A DNA stretch of 64,000 nt from Enterococcus crotali (GTDB lineage Bacteria > Bacillota > Bacilli > Lactobacillales > Enterococcaceae): assembly GCF_000633635.1 (NCBI RefSeq), contig NZ_AYPQ01000001.1, positions 310,424-374,423 on the forward strand, given 5' to 3'. The number at the start of each line of letters is the position of its first letter. The first letter of the stretch is position 1. Positions 26,091-32,997 of this stretch are shown one piece after another. A program made the position numbers and the translations under genes. The notes under the pieces are model-generated. The model searched no databases and was not told the origin of the DNA. It worked only from the letters and a program-made list of their open reading frames with translations.

Positions 26091-27242
26091 ATGAATATCG
26101 TAACAATCGCTGGAGTTTCAATTTTTTATGATACGCTCCAAACTGAGCGATGCCCAATAATGCTTACTGAGCAAGTATACATTGAGGATAAAAAGTTGCC
26201 ACGTTATTTTATCGGTGACACAACGATGACTTTTTTTGATTTTTATCATGCTGATAGCCCAGATTTTCAAGAAATGGATTATCAATTATCAGAGCAATTC
26301 AAACAAATTATCGGCAGATTTCCTCATACAAATCAACAAAAAATTATGCTAAATGAAGGCGGCAGCTATAGTATTAAGCACGTTCCCATATACATCTTAG
26401 TAAAAGATATTCTGTTAGCTGAAATTATGCCTGAGACCTATCAAGCATTCAGAAAGAATCTACAAGGTATCCAATCATTGACTCCTGTCTATGAAGAGGA
26501 ATTTGCTGAATTTAGCGGCTATAAAAGAAAACGTCTATGCTTAGATGGTACATATGGTTCCAGAGAACTACTTGAAAGCAGCCAAGAAAGAAATGTTCAA
26601 AGGGTTCAAGACAAGTTAGAATATGTGAATGAGATGTATTATTTTGCTCATTATAACTATGCAGGGATGGTACAATTTTTACCTGAACTTGAGATCAACA
26701 CCTATGATCAATTTCATGAAGCCTATGGCAAGTACATTTACAGTTTTACGGCGACAAAAAATGGGCAAACAATTCCGCTTTTATGGCCGGATTACTTATA
26801 CCACAAACCAGAAAATCACTTAGAGTTTGGACTTTTAGCGCATACTGAACAAGCAAGATACCAGGTATTTGATCAATGGGAAAAAGGGGAAGAAGTAAGG
26901 ATAGAGATTCTTGCTGATGGTTTTGAAGATGTTCGTTTTACTACTCAGCTAAAACAGCCGATGAGTGCTACACCAAAACTATCTAAATCAGAATATACGT
27001 ATGGAGAAATGATTCGTCTATCGATTGACTTGGGTTTAATCGACGAATTGAAAAAGCAAGTTCCTTCATTTGAAGTGTTCAAAACCAAAAAAATTTCTGA
27101 GAATGGTTATTCATTACATTATGAGCTGACAGAAGAACAGCTGCTACTGCCTAGTGAACAATTTGAAAAGGCTGGTCGTTATCAGCTTAAGATCATAAGT
27201 GAACGATATGGTCAGTTATTATTTTTATTTACAATAAAGTAA
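26091..27242 (+). CDS. Unknown protein, first gene of the Fur-regulated ECF operon
   Basis: 383 residues, ATG behind AAAGGAGTG. I do not recognise the family. No signal peptide or membrane helix is evident, so it looks cytoplasmic despite its place in an uptake operon. It is rich in Tyr, His and Met, and the last 110 residues look like a beta-sandwich (RIEILADGFEDVRFTTQL... GRYQLKIISERYGQLLFLFTIK). Being first after the Fur box and 17 bp before the S component, it is probably integral to the system, perhaps as a haem-binding or substrate-handling partner. That role is inference. Confidence 0.6.
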   Translation: MNIVTIAGVSIFYDTLQTERCPIMLTEQVYIEDKKLPRYFIGDTTMTFFDFYHADSPDFQEMDYQLSEQFKQIIGRFPHTNQQKIMLNEGGSYSIKHVPIYILVKDILLAEIMPETYQAFRKNLQGIQSLTPVYEEEFAEFSGYKRKRLCLDGTYGSRELLESSQERNVQRVQDKLEYVNEMYYFAHYNYAGMVQFLPELEINTYDQFHEAYGKYIYSFTATKNGQTIPLLWPDYLYHKPENHLEFGLLAHTEQARYQVFDQWEKGEEVRIEILADGFEDVRFTTQLKQPMSATPKLSKSEYTYGEMIRLSIDLGLIDELKKQVPSFEVFKTKKISENGYSLHYELTEEQLLLPSEQFEKAGRYQLKIISERYGQLLFLFTIK

Positions 27243-27259
27243 GAGGGGTTAGTAGAAAA

Positions 27260-27877
27260 ATGAACAAGTTAAAAATTCAAGATTTTATTTCAATTGGGAT
27301 CTACACAGCCATTTATTTTTTAGTTGTAACAATTGCAATGCTTATTTTAAGGTTTACGATCCCAGCCTTTAATTCAGTGCTTATTCCTAGTGCGACAGCA
27401 CTTTTTGCAGGGATCGTTTATTTGCTAGTGATCCACCGCATCCCTCGTTTTGGGGCAATTACGATCATGGGGAGTGTAATGGGCTTGTTTTTTCTAGTAT
27501 CAGGCCATTTTCCATTATCATTTTTGCCGAATATTCTTTGCGCAGTAGCTGCTGATTGGATTCAATATCATACCAAACTATCCGTTAAAGCTCGTACAAT
27601 GATTAGTTATACGGTGTTTAGCTTCGGTTTGATGGGCCCTGTACTACCATTGTGGTTTATGAAAAATGCGTACATTGATTCACTAATAGCTCGTGGAAAA
27701 GATGCTGTTTATATTGATAAAGTCTTTGCACCAATTACCACCACAACATTCTATGTTTGTGTTACAGCGGTGATTGTTTGTAGTATTTTAGGGATAGTTG
27801 TCGGTCAAAAAATTTATGACAAGCACTTTGATAAAGCTAAAGGAAAAAATTATGGAAAAAACATACGTAACGTTTGA
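27260..27877 (+). CDS. ECF transporter S component (MptD / Trep_Strep family)
   Basis: 205 residues, five to six membrane helices, ATG behind AAGAGGGG. The pattern ISIGIYTAIYFLVVTIAMLI near the N terminus, then ALFAGIVYLLVIHRIPRFGAITIMG and PNILCAVAADWIQY, fits the MptD-type S components. It determines substrate specificity. Here Fur control and the IsdG-like last gene point to haem or another iron chelate. Its last 26 bases overlap the T component. Confidence 0.75.
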   Translation: MNKLKIQDFISIGIYTAIYFLVVTIAMLILRFTIPAFNSVLIPSATALFAGIVYLLVIHRIPRFGAITIMGSVMGLFFLVSGHFPLSFLPNILCAVAADWIQYHTKLSVKARTMISYTVFSFGLMGPVLPLWFMKNAYIDSLIARGKDAVYIDKVFAPITTTTFYVCVTAVIVCSILGIVVGQKIYDKHFDKAKGKNYGKNIRNV

Positions 27878-28550
27878 TCCCAGAAGTAAACTATGTACGA
27901 TTTTATTTGCCAGCTTTTTATTGATGTTTCCTTTACCATTCAAAGCAGAAGTATTGTTTGTGACGTTGTTGTATGTTCTGTTTATCTTGAATGGCAGTTT
28001 AAAAAAAGGAACGATTTTTTATGGCATTTTCTGGCTACTTGTGTTAGGTGATTATTTGCTCTTTCCTTATATAGACAATGGACTGGCGGCGTTCTTTGAT
28101 TTTCTCTTTGTAGGAAATCGTCGTATGCTACCAACGATCATGGCTGCGACTTTTGCGATGAATCGGACGAAAATTAGCGAGTGGATCGCTGCTTTAAAGA
28201 AATGTCACGTCCCTTTTGCTCTAATTATCCCATTAACTGTATTGTTTCGTTTTTTTCCTACACTTTTTCAGGATTTTAAAAGTATTCGCAATGCAATGAA
28301 ATATCGTGGAATTGCGCTTTCGACTGCTGAGTTGTTTCTCCACCCGTTTCAAACAATGGAATACATCATTGTCCCCATATTAATGTCAGCGGAAAATACT
28401 TCATTGGATTTATCTTCAGCAGCACTCGTTCGTGGCTTAGCGAATCCTAAAACGCATACCAGCGTTTATGAGATACGGTTGAAAATTCAAGATTATGTAT
28501 TGATCAGTCTTTTGGTCTTGGGTGGAATTGTTGGGAGGATGATGGGATGA
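27852..28550 (+). CDS. ECF transporter transmembrane component (EcfT/CbiQ family)
   Basis: 232 residues from the ATG at 27852 (AAAGGAAAAA in front); longer in-frame starts lie inside the S gene. MEKTYVTFDPRSKLCTILFASFLL is the usual EcfT opening. Several helices follow, then the cytoplasmic coupling segment with RGIALS and SSAALVRGLANP, corresponding to the A-R-G motifs that contact the ATPases. Its stop overlaps the ATPase start (ATGA). Confidence 0.85.
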   Translation: MEKTYVTFDPRSKLCTILFASFLLMFPLPFKAEVLFVTLLYVLFILNGSLKKGTIFYGIFWLLVLGDYLLFPYIDNGLAAFFDFLFVGNRRMLPTIMAATFAMNRTKISEWIAALKKCHVPFALIIPLTVLFRFFPTLFQDFKSIRNAMKYRGIALSTAELFLHPFQTMEYIIVPILMSAENTSLDLSSAALVRGLANPKTHTSVYEIRLKIQDYVLISLLVLGGIVGRMMG

Positions 28551-29974
28551 TTGATTTACATGATGTGTCGTTTGCTTATGAGGATCAAGAAACGATCATT
28601 CAAAAGGTGGAATTAGAAGTTAAAGCTGGTGAGTTTATTGTTTTATGCGGCAAAAGTGGCTGTGGTAAATCAACGTTATTGAGAATTTTAAATGGTTTGA
28701 TTCCGGAATTGTATACAGGTGATTTGACAGGAGTAGGATCTGTTTTAGGACAAAATATGCTAACAAAAGAGTTTAATGAATACGTAAAGAATATTGGAGT
28801 CGTCTTTCAAAATCCTAAGACTCAGTTTTTTACCAGTGATGTTTATTCTGAATTAGCTTTTGCAATGGAAAATTACGGAATATCAAGGGAAGAGATGCTC
28901 AAGCGGATCGATGAGATCACAAGTTTGTTTTCTTTGGAAACATTTTTAGAACGAAGTATGTTTCATTTGTCTGGTGGACAAAAGCAATTGATCGCCTTTG
29001 CTTCTGCAAGCATGTTGAAACATCAGCTGTTTTTATTAGATGAACCGTCAAGTAACCTAGACGAAGTGACGATAGAACAGCTAAAAACTTATTTACAGGT
29101 ATTAAAAGAACAAGGAATGACCATCATTGTTTCTGAGCATCGTTTACATTACTTGACTGATCTTGCAGATCGCTATTTATTAATGGACAATGGAACGATC
29201 ATTGAAAGCTACACAAGTCAAGAAATGAGAGCGAAATCTGCTTTAGAGATCAATAACATGGGCTTAAGATCTCTTGAACAGACACGCTTAGTGAAAGAAC
29301 TTGAACCCACTCGATCTTCAGAGCAGTTGACTGTAGTATGTGAAGAGCTTGAATTTCATTATCGGAGACAACCATCTATACTAAAAATTCCTTCACTTAA
29401 ATTGACTAGCTCTGCTATTACTGGGATTGTTGGTCATAATGGTGCGGGTAAATCTACGTTTTCTAGAATTTTATCAGGTTTGATGAAGCCTAAGCAAGGA
29501 ACGATTAAGTTAAATCAGCATGTAATGAGTGCAAAACAACTTATTAACGAGAGTTTTGTTGTAATGCAGGATGTCAATCTGCAATTGTTTTTTGAAACAG
29601 TAGAAAAAGAGATCAGCTTGAATGCAAAAAATACCCAAGAATTTGATAAAATTGTGGATATGCTCAATCTGGAATCACTTTTACTGCGACATCCCCAAAC
29701 GTTGTCTGGTGGTGAAAAGCAACGAGTCGCAATTGCCAGCGCTTTATTATCAGGGAAGAAAATCATTATTTTTGATGAGCCGACAAGCGGGCTAGATTTG
29801 TTGCATATGGAAGAAGTCAGTCATACGATTCGCTGGCTACACAAGGAAGGGATTTTAGTTTTGGTGATTACTCATGACAAAGAGTTTCTCAGTCGAACTT
29901 GTCAGCGAGTGCTTCATTTTGAGCAAGGTCAAATCATTGATGATTACTTTATTAAAACAGAATATACAGAATAA
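28547..29974 (+). CDS. ECF transporter fused double ATPase (A-A')
   Basis: 475 residues with two complete ABC ATPase domains. First: Walker A GKSGCGKS (35-42), Q-loop VFQNPKTQF, signature LSGGQKQ, Walker B FLLDEPSSNLD, H-loop SEHRLH. Second: Walker A GHNGAGKS, signature LSGGEKQ, FDEPTSGLD, THDKEF. The Q-x-P loops resemble EcfA proteins. It energises the S and T components next to it, making this a dedicated (group I) ECF transporter independent of the shared EcfAA'T. Confidence 0.9.
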   Translation: MIDLHDVSFAYEDQETIIQKVELEVKAGEFIVLCGKSGCGKSTLLRILNGLIPELYTGDLTGVGSVLGQNMLTKEFNEYVKNIGVVFQNPKTQFFTSDVYSELAFAMENYGISREEMLKRIDEITSLFSLETFLERSMFHLSGGQKQLIAFASASMLKHQLFLLDEPSSNLDEVTIEQLKTYLQVLKEQGMTIIVSEHRLHYLTDLADRYLLMDNGTIIESYTSQEMRAKSALEINNMGLRSLEQTRLVKELEPTRSSEQLTVVCEELEFHYRRQPSILKIPSLKLTSSAITGIVGHNGAGKSTFSRILSGLMKPKQGTIKLNQHVMSAKQLINESFVVMQDVNLQLFFETVEKEISLNAKNTQEFDKIVDMLNLESLLLRHPQTLSGGEKQRVAIASALLSGKKIIIFDEPTSGLDLLHMEEVSHTIRWLHKEGILVLVITHDKEFLSRTCQRVLHFEQGQIIDDYFIKTEYTE

Positions 29975-29986
29975 TGGAGGGAAAAT

Positions 29987-30322
29987 ATGTACATTGTAAC
30001 CAATACAATTCAAACAGAGACAGCACAGTCACAAAGAATCATTCAGCAGTTTACAGCTGGACATACCAAAGAAAGCATGGAAAAAGTTGATGGTTTTTTA
30101 AACTTTCAATTGATGCAACGGACATTGCCAGATGATCCAGAAGTAACAGAGCTGGTAGTTTTAAGTCGTTGGACTTCAAAAGAGCATCAAAAAAATTGGG
30201 TAAAAAGTCAATCATTTAAGCAGATGCATCAAAGAAAAGAGCCTAAGGAGGACACTGCTAAAGAAAAGAAACGTCCAGGCATCATTTCAAGCACAATCGC
30301 TGAATACGAAGTATTAACATAA
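29987..30322 (+). CDS. IsdG/HmoA-like antibiotic-biosynthesis-monooxygenase domain protein
   Basis: 111 residues, ATG behind GGAGGG. The ABM fold signature is seen: N-terminal strand MYIVTNTIQ, the helix VDGFLNFQLMQR, the strand ELVVLSRWTSKEHQKNWVKSQSFKQMH, and a last strand ISSTIAEYEVL. Haem-degrading monooxygenases of the IsdG/HmoA group have N, W and H in the corresponding places (N6 or so, W in SRWTSKEHQKNW, and the H of QMHQ). As last gene of a Fur-boxed transporter operon it probably opens imported haem to release iron. Confidence 0.72.
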   Translation: MYIVTNTIQTETAQSQRIIQQFTAGHTKESMEKVDGFLNFQLMQRTLPDDPEVTELVVLSRWTSKEHQKNWVKSQSFKQMHQRKEPKEDTAKEKKRPGIISSTIAEYEVLT

Positions 30323-30363
30323 AAAAAGTTTCTGCTTGCTAAAATGCGGCAGAAACTTTTTTT
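30321..30363. terminator. Terminator of the ECF/IsdG operon
   Basis: AAAAAAAGTTTCTGC pairs with GCAGAAACTTTTTTT; symmetric A and T runs allow it to work in both directions. Confidence 0.9.
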
Positions 30364-30461
30364 ATGTTTATTTACTATTTAATCTATATAGTAGTAATGA
30401 TATGTATAGGATTTAAATAAACAAAATAAAAGAATTTTTGATGTTAAAGTAAGTTGAAAAC

Positions 30462-30486
30462 TTCCTCATTGTTGTACAAAGAAGAA
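30462..30486 (+). repeat. Left 25-bp inverted repeat flanking recombinase 1
   Basis: A perfect 25-bp match in inverted orientation to 32013-32037. It contains the palindromic core TTGTACAA at 30472-30479. The pair encloses the recombinase gene (about 1.58 kb from outer edge to outer edge), as expected for crossover sites of an invertible segment. Confidence 0.85.
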
Positions 30487-30514
30487 GATTGAATGCTTTT
30501 ACTAACTAAGTAAC

Positions 30515-30543
30515 AGTCTAATTGGAAAAACATAAGAAGTCAA
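30515..30543 (-). promoter_or_regulatory. Outward-facing promoter inside the left repeat
   Basis: On the minus strand, TTGACT (30538-30543), a 17-bp spacer and TAGACT (30515-30520). It now points left, towards the end of the IsdG operon. After inversion it would read rightward across the repeat into the regulator at 32174 and the WxL locus. Confidence 0.45.
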
Positions 30544-30726
30544 CAGTGTTTTATTGCGTTATTTCTCATTTTTTTTTTATAAAATGAAAAAAATTGAGAA
30601 TTTCCTTTAAAAAAGGAATTTTCTTAATTAAATCTCTTCTTTTTCACAGCAAAATCTATTTTTATAGGAGCTTTTTATTAGCCGTCAAAAAAATGGTCAA
30701 ATAAATAGATAAAGGAATGAGATAAA

Positions 30727-31860
30727 ATGTCTAAAAAAGGAGAAAATATTTACAAACGAAAAGATGGTAGATGGGAAGGGCGTTATATAAAAGGAAGAAA
30801 TAAAAGTGGTTCAATAAAATATGGCTATGTATACGCTAAGAAATACAGTGAGGTTAAAACAAAATTGATTGTTGTAAAAGCGGATCTAATTGGCAGCGGA
30901 AACAAAGAATATAAGGAAGAATTATTGGAAGTTTGGTGTGATTTTTGGTTGGTGAATGAAGTAAAAAGTCTAGTAAAAAGTTCTACGTATGCGCAATATC
31001 ATTGGTTGTGTAATAACTACATAGTTCCCTTTTTTAAGAATAACTATCTACATAATATAACAGACGATCATATTCAGAATTTTATTATTACACTGGAGAA
31101 ACGAAACTTGGCTTCTGGAACTATCAGGAATATTTTCGCCTTGTTAAGGAAAATGCTGATTGCTGCAGAGAATAACCAGCTTCTGTTTGGAAGTCCCTAT
31201 AAAAAAATTCGATTACCACATAAAAAAAATAATTCTGTTGTTGCCTTATCAAGAACAGATCAACGAAAGCTAGAGGCTATTGCCTTCAATGAAAAAGGTT
31301 GTTCCCCAATCATTTTATCGCTGTACCTTGGGCTTAGAATTGGAGAAATCAGTGGACTAAAATGGTCGGATATTGATTTTAATAAAGAAGTTGTTTATAT
31401 AAAACGAACAGTTTCACGAGTAAAAACATCTTTTGAAGCAGGAAATAAAACAAATATAATTATAAGTACTCCGAAGACCGAGCAATCTTCTAGAGTAGTA
31501 CCATTGTCAAAAAAAATAGTATATTACTTGTTAAATAAGAAAGAATATAGCCAAAGCGACTATGTTGTGACTTGTAAAAATAACTTAGCGGAGCCCAGAG
31601 TGATTCGCTATCGCTTCAAAAGTGCTATTAAGAAAGCAGCGATTTCTGATACGCACTTCCACATTCTTCGCCATACTTTCGCAACGAGATGTATTGAGAT
31701 GGGAACGGATATAACTAGTTTAAGTAAGTTGTTAGGACATACATCAGTTAAAATGACATTAGATATTTATACAGATTCGATGCTAGAAAGTCGAAAAGAA
31801 ATTGTTCAAAGGTTAGACCAATTAATGCTGGATGAATTTGAAACTATATCAGTGAGCTAA
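30727..31860 (+). CDS. Tn916-type tyrosine recombinase 1
   Basis: 377 residues, ATG behind AAAGGAATGAG. N-terminal arm-binding domain (KGENIYKRKDGRWEGRYI, an AP2/Tn916-Int-like beta domain), SAM-like core-binding domain (about 65-165), and a catalytic domain with Arg204 (GLRIGE), His312-x-x-Arg315 (HILRHTF), LGHTS and the nucleophile Tyr348. All catalytic residues are present. It is flanked by perfect inverted repeats, has no excisionase or other mobile-element genes beside it, and has a close paralogue at 40960-42081. Both bracket the WxL locus. A DNA-inversion role fits better than integration. Confidence 0.9.
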   Translation: MSKKGENIYKRKDGRWEGRYIKGRNKSGSIKYGYVYAKKYSEVKTKLIVVKADLIGSGNKEYKEELLEVWCDFWLVNEVKSLVKSSTYAQYHWLCNNYIVPFFKNNYLHNITDDHIQNFIITLEKRNLASGTIRNIFALLRKMLIAAENNQLLFGSPYKKIRLPHKKNNSVVALSRTDQRKLEAIAFNEKGCSPIILSLYLGLRIGEISGLKWSDIDFNKEVVYIKRTVSRVKTSFEAGNKTNIIISTPKTEQSSRVVPLSKKIVYYLLNKKEYSQSDYVVTCKNNLAEPRVIRYRFKSAIKKAAISDTHFHILRHTFATRCIEMGTDITSLSKLLGHTSVKMTLDIYTDSMLESRKEIVQRLDQLMLDEFETISVS

Positions 31861-31872
31861 GAATTATTTTTT

Positions 31873-31920
31873 TGACTAGTACCAACGCCATAACTTCAAA
31901 AGTTATGCGTTGGTACTTTT
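31873..31920 (+). terminator. Terminator of recombinase 1
   Basis: AGTACCAACGC(C)ATAAC pairs with GTTATGCGTTGGTACT, a strong stem followed by TTTATA. It insulates the downstream regulator from recombinase transcription in this orientation. Confidence 0.85.
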
Positions 31921-32012
31921 ATATTACATTCATTCTATTAAAAAATTTTACGCCGTCATTGAACCGTCAACTACTATTTTTATGCTAGTAAAAACAATGC
32001 TTACAGGACTTT

Positions 32013-32037
32013 TTCTTCTTTGTACAACAATGAGGAA
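32013..32037 (-). repeat. Right 25-bp inverted repeat flanking recombinase 1
   Basis: The exact inverse copy of 30462-30486, with the same TTGTACAA core (32020-32027). It lies 136 bp upstream of the orphan regulator gene. Confidence 0.85.
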
Positions 32038-32173
32038 ACTTTTTTGTCATGTAATGATCATCGTTTAATTGAGTATAGCATGATAAGAAAGTTAAAAAAA
32101 ACATTATGATTATTATATTATTTTTGTAAGAAATGACATTATATAAAAATAAATATAAAAGAAAGGACAGTAT

Positions 32174-32890
32174 ATGTATAATATCGGCGTTGCTTCATTT
32201 TCAGGGGCACTTTCTAACGATTACTTAGATAAAATCAATGAAATTGGGCAGATAAAATTAATACACGAAGATAATATCCAGCAAGTCAACCAAGAAATAG
32301 ACTGTGTCATTATTCCAGATAATAGCAGCGATGACAATACAATGAGTTTGACTTTGAAAAATATCATAGAAATTAAAGCTGTAACGAATAAATTAGTCTG
32401 GGTCTTAACAAATGAGATGAATAGCATTAAAAATATAGTTTTTTTGAAATTAGGTGTAGATGGTATTTTCCCTATAAATGATTTCCCAGAAGAATTTTTA
32501 TTAGTAATAAAGAATGCATTACATCGTCAACAAAGTGATCGTCCTCATCCTAGCCAACAAGATATACACACAATTTGGGAACAAGAAGATAATCAATTAG
32601 GTTCTCATAAAATTGAACTTTACCCTAGCAATTTAAGTGTGGCTATCAATGGACACAAAGAAGTAAGCCTAACGAGACTTGAGTATCGGGCTTTTGAAAT
32701 TTTATACAAAAAAAGAAATAAAGCCGTAACATATAAGGAAATCTATGAGTTTGTCTGGAAGTCAGAATTAGATAAAAAGCAATATCGCGTTGCCAACATC
32801 ATCTTTCATTTGAGAAAAAAAATAGAAGCGAGCTCAGAGGATGCTAACATCATAAAAACAGTTCGTTCAGTAGGTTACCGTCTCAGTTAG
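32174..32890 (+). CDS. Orphan OmpR-type winged-helix regulator with degenerate receiver
   Basis: 238 residues, ATG behind GAAAGGA. The C-terminal 85 residues are a classical OmpR/PhoB winged helix (LTRLEYRAFEILYKKRNKAVTYKEIYEFVW... VANIIFHLRKKIE... IIKTVRSVGYRLS). The N-terminal 115 residues have receiver-like strand order (DCVIIPDNSS, KLVWVLTN, KLGVDGIFPINDFPEE) but the acidic pocket and the phosphorylation site are not convincing, and no histidine kinase gene is near. It is the only regulator of the WxL locus in this window and likely controls it; its activity may depend on expression level. Confidence 0.8.
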   Translation: MYNIGVASFSGALSNDYLDKINEIGQIKLIHEDNIQQVNQEIDCVIIPDNSSDDNTMSLTLKNIIEIKAVTNKLVWVLTNEMNSIKNIVFLKLGVDGIFPINDFPEEFLLVIKNALHRQQSDRPHPSQQDIHTIWEQEDNQLGSHKIELYPSNLSVAINGHKEVSLTRLEYRAFEILYKKRNKAVTYKEIYEFVWKSELDKKQYRVANIIFHLRKKIEASSEDANIIKTVRSVGYRLS

Positions 32891-32936
32891 TAGTCATTAT
32901 AAGAAAAAAATTGTGTGAATAACACGATAAAGAAGC

Positions 32937-32972
32937 ATTTCTTGCTCACGTTTAGGACCGTGAGCAAGAAAT
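32937..32972 (+). promoter_or_regulatory. Perfect 14-bp hairpin upstream of the large WxL gene
   Basis: Arms 32937-32950 and 32959-32972, loop of eight bases. There is no T run; it is followed by CTAGGTTT and then the SD AAAGGAG. It may be a terminator of the regulator gene of unusual form, or an RNA element that protects or controls the WxL mRNA. Confidence 0.6.
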
Positions 32973-32997
32973 CTAGGTTTAGAAAGGAGTTGAAAAA

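Larger units (their letters stand above)
30364..30726. other. Intergenic region upstream of recombinase 1
   Basis: 363 bp, very AT-rich. It contains the left inverted repeat (30462-30486), an outward-facing promoter-like sequence on the minus strand (30515-30543), a TTCCTTT/AAAGGAA hairpin at about 30603-30620, and GCCGTCA near 30683, a motif seen again beyond the recombinase gene. No gene is seen. Confidence 0.5.
31861..32173. other. Intergenic region between recombinase 1 and the WxL-locus regulator
   Basis: 313 bp. It holds the recombinase terminator, two CCGTCA motifs (31953-31968), a weak rightward promoter-like sequence TTGAAC-N16-TATGCT (31959-31986), the right inverted repeat, and about 135 bp of AT-rich sequence before the regulator start. 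Confidence 0.5.
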
